Source: an uncultured Hyphomicrobiales bacterium (GTDB taxonomy: Bacteria > Pseudomonadota > Alphaproteobacteria > Rhizobiales > Xanthobacteraceae). From it: 64,000 nt of DNA. Made by a program: the position numbers and the translations under genes. Under the pieces are notes generated by a model that was not told the DNA's origin, did no database searches, and saw nothing but the letters and a program-made list of their open reading frames with translations. Shown one piece after another: positions 34,489-42,803 of this stretch. Positions within the stretch are counted from its first letter, which is position 1. Every line of letters starts with the position of its first letter. The DNA lies in NCBI GenBank assembly GCA_903839845.1, contig CAIMEA010000014.1, positions 1 to 64,000 on the forward strand, in the 5' to 3' direction.

Positions 34489-35346
34489 ATGGCCAAGAAA
34501 AAAATCGTATTCCAGGGCGAGCGCGGGGCGAATTCCGATCTCGCCTGCCGCGAGGCCTATCCCGATTACGAGCCGATGCCGTGCCCGACCTTCGAGGACT
34601 GCTTCTCGGCGCTGACCGCCGGCGAGGCCGATCTCGGCATGATCCCGATCGAGAACTCGGTCGCCGGCCGCGTCGCAGATATTCATCATTTGATGCCGAC
34701 GGCGAAGCTGCACATCATCGCCGAATGGTTTCTGCCGATCCGCAATCAGCTGATGGCGCCGAAGGGCGCGACCTTGCAGACCATCAAGACGGTGCAGAGT
34801 CATGTCATGGCGCTCGGCCAGTGCCGCAACTCCATGCGTGAGTTGAAGCTCAAGCCGATCGTCGCCGCCGACACCGCGGGCTCGGCGCGCGAAATCGCCG
34901 AGGCCAACGATCCGACCCGCGCGGCGATTGCCTCACGGCTGGCCGCCGAAATCTATGGTCTCAATATTCTCAAAGAGAATGTCGAGGACGAGTCAAATTC
35001 GACGACGCGCTTTGTCGTTCTGTCGCGCGAGAAGAAATGGGCCAAGCCGGGCAACGGCAAGGTCATCACCACTTTTGTTTTCCGCGTGCGCAACATCCCC
35101 GCCGCGCTGTACAAGGCGATGGGCGGCTTCGCCACCAACGGCGTCAACATGACCAAGCTCGAGAGCTACATGGTCGGCGGCAATTTCTTTGCCACCCAAT
35201 TCTACGCCGACGTCGAGGGTCACCCCGACGACACGGCGCTTGTGCATGCGCTGGAAGAACTCGCCTTCTTCTCCAAGGAGCTGACCGTGCTCGGCGTCTA
35301 TCCGGCGCACGCCTATCGCGAGACCTTTAGCGAAGAAACCGACTAG
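34489..35346 (+). CDS. pheA: Prephenate dehydratase PheA
   Basis: 285 aa monofunctional enzyme making phenylpyruvate from prephenate in phenylalanine synthesis. The periplasmic-binding-protein-like catalytic domain has GEADLGMIPIENSVAGRV and the TRF motif (DESNSTTRFVVLSR). The C-terminal ACT domain (about 195-275, YKAMGGFATNGVNMTKLES) gives feedback control by phenylalanine. There is no chorismate mutase domain, as usual in alphaproteobacteria. Confidence 0.94.
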   Translation: MAKKKIVFQGERGANSDLACREAYPDYEPMPCPTFEDCFSALTAGEADLGMIPIENSVAGRVADIHHLMPTAKLHIIAEWFLPIRNQLMAPKGATLQTIKTVQSHVMALGQCRNSMRELKLKPIVAADTAGSAREIAEANDPTRAAIASRLAAEIYGLNILKENVEDESNSTTRFVVLSREKKWAKPGNGKVITTFVFRVRNIPAALYKAMGGFATNGVNMTKLESYMVGGNFFATQFYADVEGHPDDTALVHALEELAFFSKELTVLGVYPAHAYRETFSEETD

Positions 35347-35347
35347 C

Positions 35348-35456
35348 CGTCATTCCGGGACGGTCCGAAGGACCGGACCCGGAATCCAGCCACAAGCAGT
35401 TTCCGGTATATCTGGATTCCGGGTTCGCGGCCCATTGGCCGCGCCCCGGAATGACG
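35348..35456. repeat. Composite palindromic repeat with CGTCATTCCGGG ends
   Basis: Outer arms CGTCATTCCGGG (35348-35359) and CCCGGAATGACG (35445-35456) are identical to those at 1486-1528. Inner arms CCCGGAATCCAG and CTGGATTCCGGG make a second dyad. It fills the space between the convergent pheA and the eRF1-like gene and could form a large cruciform. Confidence 0.85.
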
Positions 35457-35466
35457 CCAGCAGGCA

Positions 35467-35853
35467 CTACTTCGTCATCTTGTCTTCGACCTTGAAGTAC
35501 TTGCGCGCGTGCGCGACCAGCTGACCGTCGCTCGGGTGATCGACGGTCTCGACGGCTGCGATCATCTTTTTCAGTTTCGGATCGTGCTTCTCGATGTGCG
35601 AAGCCAGCTCGTTCTTGGCCGCGCCAGGACCTGCGATCAGAATGGCGCCGGCATCGGCGACCGACTGCGCCACCGCATGCAGGAAATCATGATCGCCGCC
35701 GGCATGCCCGCTGCCGACGGAGCCTGCCTTGTGATGAATATGCTTGGTCGGGTGGTCCGGATGCAGCACCAGCTTCTCGACCTCGGTCGGGCTGAAATGA
35801 AATACCTTTGCCTCGCGGTGATCGATCCAGACGACGGCGTGATAATGGCTCAT
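35467..35853 (-). CDS. eRF1/Pelota-domain-like protein (annotated elsewhere as translational machinery protein)
   Basis: 128 aa. The start MSHYHAVVWIDHREAKVFHF and later AILIAGPGAAKNELASHIEK resemble the RNase-H-like domain shared by archaeal/eukaryotic release factor eRF1 and Pelota and by short bacterial relatives. It is His-rich (HPDHPTKHIHHKAG, GSGHAGGDHDF), which is odd and could bind metal. It is a single gene, so no partner is shown. Function unknown; ribosome rescue or stress has been suggested for the family only by similarity. Confidence 0.65.
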   Translation of the reverse strand: MSHYHAVVWIDHREAKVFHFSPTEVEKLVLHPDHPTKHIHHKAGSVGSGHAGGDHDFLHAVAQSVADAGAILIAGPGAAKNELASHIEKHDPKLKKMIAAVETVDHPSDGQLVAHARKYFKVEDKMTK

Positions 35854-36048
35854 GGAGATTGATCCTTATAGACAAGACAATACGGCCCGGTCGGCCGGTT
35901 CCGCTTGAAAGATACCATGCCCGAACCGGGCCGCCCCGGTTTTGATCTAGCGCATGACCCGGCCGCGTCGCCGGCGGGCTTGATCGGGAGCCTGAAAACC
36001 GGCTTTCTGGTGGCCACAGGCCCAAAGACGCCTGCCGGGGGAAGCAGA

Positions 36049-36834
36049 ATGAGCCAAGCCACAAAAGTCGCCCTGGTCACCGGCGCCGCGCGCGGCATCG
36101 GGCTGGCCGCTGCCAAGCGTTTTCTCGCCGAGGGCTGGCGGGTCGCCCTGCTCGACATCAATGCCGAGACTCTGCACGCCGCGCACGCGGCGATCGCCAA
36201 ATCTCAGGACACCATCGCCATCGAATGCGACGTGTCACAGCCGGACGCGGTGTCGCTGGCGCTGGAGACGGTCGGCCGGCACTTCGGCCGGCTCGACGCG
36301 CTGGTCAACAATGCCGGTATCGCCATTTTCAAGCCGATCCTCGACGTGACCTATGAGGACTGGTCGCGCGTGATGGCCGTCAATCTCACCGGGCCGTTTC
36401 TGTGCACGCAGGCAGCCGTGCCGCTGATGCGCGACTCGGGCGGCGGCGCCATCGTCAACATCACATCCATATCGGGACTGCGCGCCTCGACCCTGCGCAC
36501 CGCCTACGGCACTAGCAAGGCGGGGCTGGCGCACCTGACCAAGCAGCAGGCCGCCGAACTGGCGCAACTCGGCATTCGCGTCAACGCCGTCGCGCCCGGC
36601 CCGGTCGACACCGCGATGGCCAAAGCCGTGCATACGCCGGAGATCCGCGCCGACTATCACGACCATATGCCGCTCAACCGCTATGGCCTTGAGAGCGAAC
36701 TCGCCGAAGTGATTTTCTTTTTGTGCAGCGACAAATCGAGCTACGTCACCGGCCAGGTGCTGTGCGTCGATGGTGGCTTCGATTCGACCGGCATCGGCCT
36801 GCCGACCTTGCGCAAGGAAATGCGAAACAGTTGA
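36049..36834 (+). CDS. SDR family oxidoreductase
   Basis: 261 aa from the ATG at 36049 (GGGGGAAG ribosome site). NAD(P)-binding TGAARGIG motif, NNAG (VNNAGIAIF), catalytic Ser in NITSISG and YGTSK (Tyr and Lys) make a complete classical short-chain dehydrogenase. A Gly motif followed by DINAETLH suggests NAD preference through Asp. The substrate is unknown. A longer frame from 35905 would add 48 unconserved residues. The chemoreceptor on the other strand ends 14 bases after its stop. Confidence 0.9.
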   Translation: MSQATKVALVTGAARGIGLAAAKRFLAEGWRVALLDINAETLHAAHAAIAKSQDTIAIECDVSQPDAVSLALETVGRHFGRLDALVNNAGIAIFKPILDVTYEDWSRVMAVNLTGPFLCTQAAVPLMRDSGGGAIVNITSISGLRASTLRTAYGTSKAGLAHLTKQQAAELAQLGIRVNAVAPGPVDTAMAKAVHTPEIRADYHDHMPLNRYGLESELAEVIFFLCSDKSSYVTGQVLCVDGGFDSTGIGLPTLRKEMRNS

Positions 36835-36847
36835 AAACCTGCTGGTC

Positions 36848-38242
36848 TCAGACCGCGACGCGGGCGAGGAAATGCTCGATGCGGCGCTGCAGGCCGGCGG
36901 CGGCGGCCTCGACCGATTCCGACGCTTCCAGCACCTTAGCGGCGGCGCCGCGCGTATCGCTGACCGCGACCGTCACCTCATCCAGCACTTCGACCATGCG
37001 CAGCGCGCCACGCGCCGCGCCCGACACGTTGCGCGAGATTTCCTCGGTCGCGCTGTCCTGCTCGTCGAGCGCCACCGTCACCGCCGACGTATAGCCGTCG
37101 ATCTCGCCCATGCGATCGGTGTTGCGGCGAATGGCTTCGACCGCGAGCTGCGTCGATTTTTGCACCGCCTCGATCTGCACTGCGATCTTCTCGGTTGCCT
37201 GCGCCGTCTGCACCGCGAGCGATTTGACTTCCGACGCGACGACCGCGAAGCCGCGGCCGGCTTCGCCGGCGCGCGCCGCCTCGATGGTGGCGTTGAGCGC
37301 CAGCAGATTTGTCTGCCCGGCAATGTCGCGAATCAAATTAACGATCTCGCCGATTTCCTGAACGTTCTTGCTCAGCCGCAGCATCTGCTCGTCGGTCTTG
37401 CGCGCTTCCGCGACGGAGTGCGAGACCAGTTCCGCCGCCTGACCGACCTGACGGCCTATTTCCGCGATCGAGGCAATCAGCTGCTCCGCGGCGGAAGCGG
37501 CGGCGGTCATGTTGGCCGATGCCTCGGTCGAGTTGCGGAGGGCGCCGGCGGTCCGATCCGACGTACTGTTCGACGAATCCGACAGCGCCATGGCGATCGA
37601 CTTCAGTGCTTCCGTGCTTTCGCTCACGGTCCGCAGAACGGCGGTGGCATTTTCGCGGAACGCATCGATTTCCGATTCGATTTCGAGCCGGCGGCGCTCC
37701 TGCTCCGACAGCGCCGCGCTTTTCCGCTCGGCTTCGGTGCGCTCGGTAATATCGTCGTGGGTGCCTATCCAGAATCGTCCGCCCTCGATCGACCGGTTGA
37801 CGACAGCCACCACCCGGCCATCTGGCGTTTCAACAATTCGACTCATGCCGTGTTCGTGGCGCACCGCATCCAGAATCTCGGCGCGATATTTTTCAACGTC
37901 GATGTTGAGACTGCCGGTCGCTATTCGGTTCTTGATCAGATCAGTCAGCGTGCAGCCCGCCTTCACGACGTCGCGCGACATCCCGTACATGTCGACATAG
38001 CGGTCGTTGCAAACCAGCACGCGCTCGTTGGCATCGATGAGGACGACCCCTTGCGTCATGTTGTTGATGACCATGCGCAGCAGGGCGCCTTCGCCCTTGC
38101 CGACGCGGCGGCGCAGCCACAGGCCAAGCAAAAGCACGGCCGACAGCAGGCCAATGCCGGTGACGAAAAAACGCCAATCCTGCTGAATCAGAAAATCCAA
38201 AGAGACAATCCCCGGGCGCGACTTTTTGTAGCCGACAACCAT
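36848..38242 (-). CDS. Methyl-accepting chemotaxis protein with PAS domain
   Basis: 464 aa. A single N-terminal membrane helix ([21 protein letters not shown]) is followed by a cytoplasmic PAS domain (about 55-165: [35 protein letters not shown]) and a signalling domain with the hairpin tip [20 protein letters not shown]. There is no periplasmic sensor domain, so it likely senses an internal signal such as redox state or a PAS-bound ligand. No che genes are in the window. Confidence 0.92.
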   Translation of the reverse strand: MVVGYKKSRPGIVSLDFLIQQDWRFFVTGIGLLSAVLLLGLWLRRRVGKGEGALLRMVINNMTQGVVLIDANERVLVCNDRYVDMYGMSRDVVKAGCTLTDLIKNRIATGSLNIDVEKYRAEILDAVRHEHGMSRIVETPDGRVVAVVNRSIEGGRFWIGTHDDITERTEAERKSAALSEQERRRLEIESEIDAFRENATAVLRTVSESTEALKSIAMALSDSSNSTSDRTAGALRNSTEASANMTAAASAAEQLIASIAEIGRQVGQAAELVSHSVAEARKTDEQMLRLSKNVQEIGEIVNLIRDIAGQTNLLALNATIEAARAGEAGRGFAVVASEVKSLAVQTAQATEKIAVQIEAVQKSTQLAVEAIRRNTDRMGEIDGYTSAVTVALDEQDSATEEISRNVSGAARGALRMVEVLDEVTVAVSDTRGAAAKVLEASESVEAAAAGLQRRIEHFLARVAV

Positions 38243-38275
38243 TTATGAATTGTTAACCAAAACGACGGGAACCGC

Positions 38276-39400
38276 CTAGATGCGCGCCTTTTCGTACCAA
38301 TCGACAAATTTCGGCGACAGCCTGCGCAGCCGCTCGATGTCGATGCGGCCGGAGCGCGTGATGTAGCTCATGGCGAAATCGGCCGCCGGCAGCTTCATAT
38401 GCGCGGCAAAGCGCTGGTACCAGTCGGCGCTGCCATTGGCGCCGGCAACCAGTTTTTCCAGGACCGGCCGGCGCGATGATTCGTAAGCCGCAAGCGCCTC
38501 GCTCATGTTCTTTTGCGCGGCCAGTGCCTTGTTCAGCGCCATGGCATCTTCCAGTGCCAGCCTTGTCCCGGAGCCGATGGAAAAATGCGCGGTGTGCAGC
38601 GCGTCGCCGAGCAAAACATATTTGCCGTGTGACCAGCGCTTATTGTGCACGATGGGAAACTGCCGCCAGATCGAATTGTTGGAAATCAGAGCTTCGCCAT
38701 CGAGCGCCTCGGCAAAAATCCGTTCGCAGAGCGCCTTGGCGCCCCGCTCAGTCATCGCTGCAAGGCCGGCGCGCTCAAATGTCGCCGCGTCGGTCTCGAC
38801 GATGAAGGTGCTCTTGTCGTTTTCGTAGCGGTAATGATGCGCGTTAAACGCGCCCCAGTCGCTGTCGACGAAGGTCTGCGTTAAGGTCTCGAAACGCTTC
38901 GCCGTGCCGAACCAGGCGAAGCGGTTGCTCAGGTAACCCAGGCTGGCGCCGAACCTGTCGGCAAAGGTCTTGCGCACCAGCGAATTGACGCCATCGGCGC
39001 CGACCACCAGGTCGAAGTCGGCAAGCTCACCCAGCGATTTGACCGCGCAACCATAGACCACTGTGACCCGCGCCGACGCGGCGCGCGCCTGCAGCAATTG
39101 CAGCAGCCTGAGCCGGCCGATGGCGGCAAAGCCGATGCCGTCGATGACGATGCGCTCGCCGCGCAGCACGAGAGCGATGTCGCGCCAGGTTTCCATATGC
39201 AGCACGATCGCCGCATAGGTTTCTTCGTCGTCCTCGCGCAAGAATTCCAGCGCCCGGTCGGAAAACACCACGCCGAAGCCGAAGGTGGCGTCAGCCGGAT
39301 TTTGCTCGAACACCGTGACATCGGCGTCCGGTTCTCGGCGCTTGATCAGGTAGCTGAGATAAAGGCCGGCCGGACCCGCGCCGAGGATGGCAATGCGCAT
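38276..39400 (-). CDS. FAD-dependent monooxygenase (salicylyl-CoA hydroxylase-like)
   Basis: 374 aa group A flavoprotein hydroxylase. The FAD Rossmann motif GAGPAGLYLSYLIKRREP is at the N-terminus, the DG motif is in DLVVGADGVNSLVRKTF and the GD motif in GDALHTAHFSIGSGTRLALE. The last motif with THAFSIGSG-like order resembles salicylyl-CoA 5-hydroxylase and 2-aminobenzoyl-CoA monooxygenase. It is a stand-alone gene. ATG at 39400 is preferred over GTG at 39418. The substrate is probably an aromatic acid or CoA ester. Confidence 0.82.
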   Translation of the reverse strand: MRIAILGAGPAGLYLSYLIKRREPDADVTVFEQNPADATFGFGVVFSDRALEFLREDDEETYAAIVLHMETWRDIALVLRGERIVIDGIGFAAIGRLRLLQLLQARAASARVTVVYGCAVKSLGELADFDLVVGADGVNSLVRKTFADRFGASLGYLSNRFAWFGTAKRFETLTQTFVDSDWGAFNAHHYRYENDKSTFIVETDAATFERAGLAAMTERGAKALCERIFAEALDGEALISNNSIWRQFPIVHNKRWSHGKYVLLGDALHTAHFSIGSGTRLALEDAMALNKALAAQKNMSEALAAYESSRRPVLEKLVAGANGSADWYQRFAAHMKLPAADFAMSYITRSGRIDIERLRRLSPKFVDWYEKARI

Positions 39401-39474
39401 GCGAGGTTTGTACCGCACTGGCCGGCGTCCGTGCTAGCGTGGTTACAACCAATCCAACGAGCGAGCCCCCGTCC

Positions 39475-39939
39475 ATGAAACTCACCGCACTCCTGCTGAC
39501 GCTACACATCCTTGCCGCCACGATCTGGGCCGGCGGCATGTTCGCGGCCTATGTCTGCCTGCGCCCGGCGGCGGGGCCGCTCGACGGCCCGGCGCGATTC
39601 ACGCTCTGGCGCGCGTTCTTCGCCAAATTCTTCATCTGGGTCTGGGTGTCGGTGCTGCTGCTGCTGATCAGCGGCTACTGGATGCTGGTCACGACCTTCG
39701 GCGGATTCGCCGGCGCGCCGCTTTACATCAACCTGATGCAGACGCTCGGCCTCATCATGGTCGCGCTGTTCGTCTGGCTGTTTCACGGCCCGTGGCTGAA
39801 ATTCAAGCGGGCGGTCGACGCCAAGGATTATTCGACCGCCGGCATTCAGCTCAACCGCATCCGCCGGATCATCATGATCAACATGCCGCTCGGCCTGTTG
39901 GTCGTGGCGATCGGGGGGACGGGACGGTTTTGGGGGTGA
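39475..39939 (+). CDS. CopD-like integral membrane protein
   Basis: 154 aa with four hydrophobic helices. It begins LTALLLTLHILAATIWAGGMF, the His-containing first helix of the CopD/DUF2269-type family, in which His residues may bind heme or copper. No other Cu-related gene is near. ATG at 39475 is chosen over GTG at 39439, which would add a polar leader. It is 35 bases from the divergent FAD enzyme start region. Function is uncertain. Confidence 0.75.
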   Translation: MKLTALLLTLHILAATIWAGGMFAAYVCLRPAAGPLDGPARFTLWRAFFAKFFIWVWVSVLLLLISGYWMLVTTFGGFAGAPLYINLMQTLGLIMVALFVWLFHGPWLKFKRAVDAKDYSTAGIQLNRIRRIIMINMPLGLLVVAIGGTGRFWG

Positions 39940-40066
39940 CGTCGTCCCGGCAAGCGGAAAAGCCAAATAATTCACACGTCCTGGAGAGACAGCGTCAATA
40001 ATTTCCTTGCCCTCAACGCTCGTTTAAGTTGTGATGACCCAGGAGGCGTCCAGTTAGGGGGCTGGT

Positions 40067-41911
40067 ATGGCAACACGGGCCGCGATTCTCATTGGAGTTG
40101 GCAAGACCGGTGGCCTTCCAGTCCTGCTGGGAGCCGCGGATGATGCGGCAAAGATGCGGGACTGGCTTGCAAGCGAAGGATTCCAAACCACGCTGATTAC
40201 CGACACGAAGGATGGCGTCCCTGCCACCGGTGTCGTAAAGGCAGAAGAGATCGCGACCAGTATCCGAGCCTTGACCGATCTCGGAACGCTCGAGCAGTTG
40301 GTCGTCTATTTCTCCGGCCATGGGTATAACAATTTCGACACTGAGATTTGGTTGCTTTCCAACGCACCCGCGCAGGATAACGAAGCTATCAATCTCTTTG
40401 CCTGCGTAGAGCAGGCGAAAGACTGCGGCATTCCCAATGTCGTGTTCATATCTGATGCGTGCCGCTCAAACCCGGTCGATCCGGCCGCTCGCCGTGTCAG
40501 AGGACAAAGCGTTTTTCCCAATGTTGTAACGGGCATGCGCCGACGCGGCAAAGCCGACTCCTTCCTCGCGACCATTCCTAATGCAGCGGCGTACGAAGTC
40601 GCCGAAACAATCGACAACATCACTAAACGCGCCGGCATCTTCACTGCCGAGCTGATTGCAGCTCACGACAAGCCTGTCTCGGACGATGCCGAGGACGCAC
40701 TCGTCGGCAATATCAACATTAATGGCAAGCCAACGCGGGTCGTCCTGTCTGCCAAACTTGGGCCATATCTAGAAGACCGCGTCCCCATCGCGATTCAAGA
40801 AAAGACCAATCAGCGCCAGCAGCCGGAGTGCAACATCACGTCCGGCCTGCAGAGCTTCATCGGCGGAGCACGTTTCAAGCCAGAGCCGAGGTCACTTGGG
40901 GATATATTAGAAAGGCAGCTTAGAAATACTTTCAACTTTAATCGCCTCGACGCAGATGCACCCCCTATTGACTTTGATAGTGACGCGTTTCGCAAACAGG
41001 CACGAACGAAACGCCCCGATTTCAAGCCGACTTTGCGTGACGTTGCCGCCGCCAGTCTTCGCCAGGAACCACTGAGTCCGTCGGCTATTAGTGTCGCGCA
41101 AACGTCCGGCTATACCGCCGCACGCAATCTCATCGTGGATAGCGGCACCATCGATTGGCGCTTCGAATCGATGACGGGAATTCTCTTATCAGGCGCAACC
41201 GTCGCTTCTGTTTACTCCCACAATTTCCGACATGAGCTTAAGCATCAAGAAGGCGAGATGTTTGATGAAGTCGTGCTATGGTCGCAGAGCGACCGTCCCG
41301 GCTCGGTGCTGCTTGAATTCGACAGCGGCAAAGCGACAGTCGTCGTCGGCATTCCGGAATTCATCGCCAACGTGACGGTCGTCGACGGCCGCACTGCCAA
41401 TGTCAGCTATACGCCTTCGTCGAACTCGCGGCGTTGGGATGGTATCGGCCGCAATACCTTGGTGCGACTCCAGGGCGTGCGCTCCGAGGTTGCCGCCGCC
41501 GTAAAATTCGGCGCGCTCAAATTGCACGGTGACGAAGCCTTGGATTTCGCTGACCGAATTCGCGAGTTCAAGGCATCCGATCCTGCGCTGGGCCTATATG
41601 CGGCCTATGCCTATAGCGATGCCGACCGGCCGGATCAGATCAATTCGATTCGAAACATCATGCGGTATGAACTCAACTTCGATCTCTTCGACATCGCCTT
41701 GCTTGCCGGAGAACCGACCGCGGGCGTCCCGATCTTCCCGTTTTGCCCAATGCTGATGCGCGGCTGGTCGCTGCTGCTGACGAAAAATGTGTCGTTGCCA
41801 AGAGCTGTCGAGCAGGCCTCGCGGCACATTTATCCCGCACTTTGGACCACCTTCGATCCTGAAGGTGTGGCCATCTTGAAGACCGCCTTTGAAGCCGGAG
41901 AGCTCCAATGA
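40067..41911 (+). CDS. Caspase family (C14-like) protease with large C-terminal extension
   Basis: 614 aa. The N-terminal third is a caspase-like p20 fold: AAILIGVGKTGGLPVLLGA start, catalytic His85 in VVYFSGHGYNN and catalytic Cys132 in VVFISDACRSNP, 47 residues apart as usual. The chain continues about 380 residues with no membrane segment or signal: a polar linker (about 240-370), a beta-rich part (about 415-475, VLLEFDSGKATVVVGIPEF) and a helical C-terminal part (about 505-600). The gene overlaps the next by four bases. DNA is less GC-rich than the flanking genes. The caspase call rests on two motifs; activity and targets are unknown. Confidence 0.85.
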   Translation: MATRAAILIGVGKTGGLPVLLGAADDAAKMRDWLASEGFQTTLITDTKDGVPATGVVKAEEIATSIRALTDLGTLEQLVVYFSGHGYNNFDTEIWLLSNAPAQDNEAINLFACVEQAKDCGIPNVVFISDACRSNPVDPAARRVRGQSVFPNVVTGMRRRGKADSFLATIPNAAAYEVAETIDNITKRAGIFTAELIAAHDKPVSDDAEDALVGNININGKPTRVVLSAKLGPYLEDRVPIAIQEKTNQRQQPECNITSGLQSFIGGARFKPEPRSLGDILERQLRNTFNFNRLDADAPPIDFDSDAFRKQARTKRPDFKPTLRDVAAASLRQEPLSPSAISVAQTSGYTAARNLIVDSGTIDWRFESMTGILLSGATVASVYSHNFRHELKHQEGEMFDEVVLWSQSDRPGSVLLEFDSGKATVVVGIPEFIANVTVVDGRTANVSYTPSSNSRRWDGIGRNTLVRLQGVRSEVAAAVKFGALKLHGDEALDFADRIREFKASDPALGLYAAYAYSDADRPDQINSIRNIMRYELNFDLFDIALLAGEPTAGVPIFPFCPMLMRGWSLLLTKNVSLPRAVEQASRHIYPALWTTFDPEGVAILKTAFEAGELQ

Positions 41912-42786
41912 CCAAACTTGCGCTCGTCATGGTACATGGCCGGGCCCAGGGCCAGAAAGACCCGGCCGCGCTGGAGAAGGAATGGATCGTCGCCTTGAAA
42001 AAGGGTCTCGGCGAGGCACACGCTTCGGTACTCGACGGGGTCGAAATTCGCTTTCCCTTCTACGGCAAGAAACTCGACGACCTGGCAGCAGGGCTTGAAG
42101 AAGAAGCGCCCAGCGACCTTCAAGCCAAGGGCGACGCCAGCGGCGCCGACCAGGATTTCCTCCGCTTTGAGCAAGCGATCCTCGAGCGCGCGCTTGAGCA
42201 GCAAGGCATAGCTCGTGAACGGCAGGCAGAGTTGATTTCGAAAGGCGTCCAGCCGAAAGGACCAGGAAGCTGGGAGTGGGTTCAGGAACTACTCCGCCTT
42301 CTCGACAATATTCCGGGCCTGAGCAGCGCCGCCCTCGCTATCGTGCTGCGCGACGTATTTGTGTATTTGAATTACTCGAAAATCACAAAAGCCATCGACG
42401 ATATTGTCGCACCCAGCCTGACCGAAAATTGCGTCATCATCGCGCATTCGTTAGGCACCGTTATCACCTACAAACTGCTGAAAGCCGCCAAGGTCGCGCC
42501 GACAGTCCCGCAATTATTGACACTCGGTTCGCCGCTAGGCGTCAGCCCGATTCGGCAGGCGGTGATGCCGCTTAAATTTCCGAAAGGCGTCGGGGCCTGG
42601 AACAATATGTTCGACGAACGCGATGTGGTCGCGCTTTATCCCCTCGACAAAGCGCGTTTCGGTGTCGTTCCGCCAATCGTTAATGACGATACCATCAAAA
42701 ACGAGACGGAGAACCACCATGGCATTGTCGAATATTTGAACAAAGCAGTGGTTGCAGCGCTCGTACACAAAGCGTTGACAGCCTAG
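41908..42786 (+). CDS. Alpha/beta hydrolase, effector candidate linked to the caspase
   Basis: 292 aa. MTKLALVMVHGRAQGQ opens the fold with the oxyanion loop; the nucleophile elbow is IIAHSLGTV with S181, the acid is probably D239 in FDERDVVALYP and the base H270 or H271 in ENHHGIVEYLN. So the serine hydrolase triad is complete. It has no signal peptide and would act in the cytosol on a lipid or ester. The insert 66-84 is rich in Asp and Glu. It is coupled to the caspase gene by an ATGA overlap, implying a two-protein unit. No name is known to me. Confidence 0.75.
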   Translation: MTKLALVMVHGRAQGQKDPAALEKEWIVALKKGLGEAHASVLDGVEIRFPFYGKKLDDLAAGLEEEAPSDLQAKGDASGADQDFLRFEQAILERALEQQGIARERQAELISKGVQPKGPGSWEWVQELLRLLDNIPGLSSAALAIVLRDVFVYLNYSKITKAIDDIVAPSLTENCVIIAHSLGTVITYKLLKAAKVAPTVPQLLTLGSPLGVSPIRQAVMPLKFPKGVGAWNNMFDERDVVALYPLDKARFGVVPPIVNDDTIKNETENHHGIVEYLNKAVVAALVHKALTA

Positions 42787-42803
42787 CGTAAGACCACCTT
42801 AAG

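Noticed and set aside
36770-38248. 492-codon open frame antisense to the chemoreceptor gene
   Set aside because: The chemoreceptor frame has clear PAS and signalling motifs; this frame has none.
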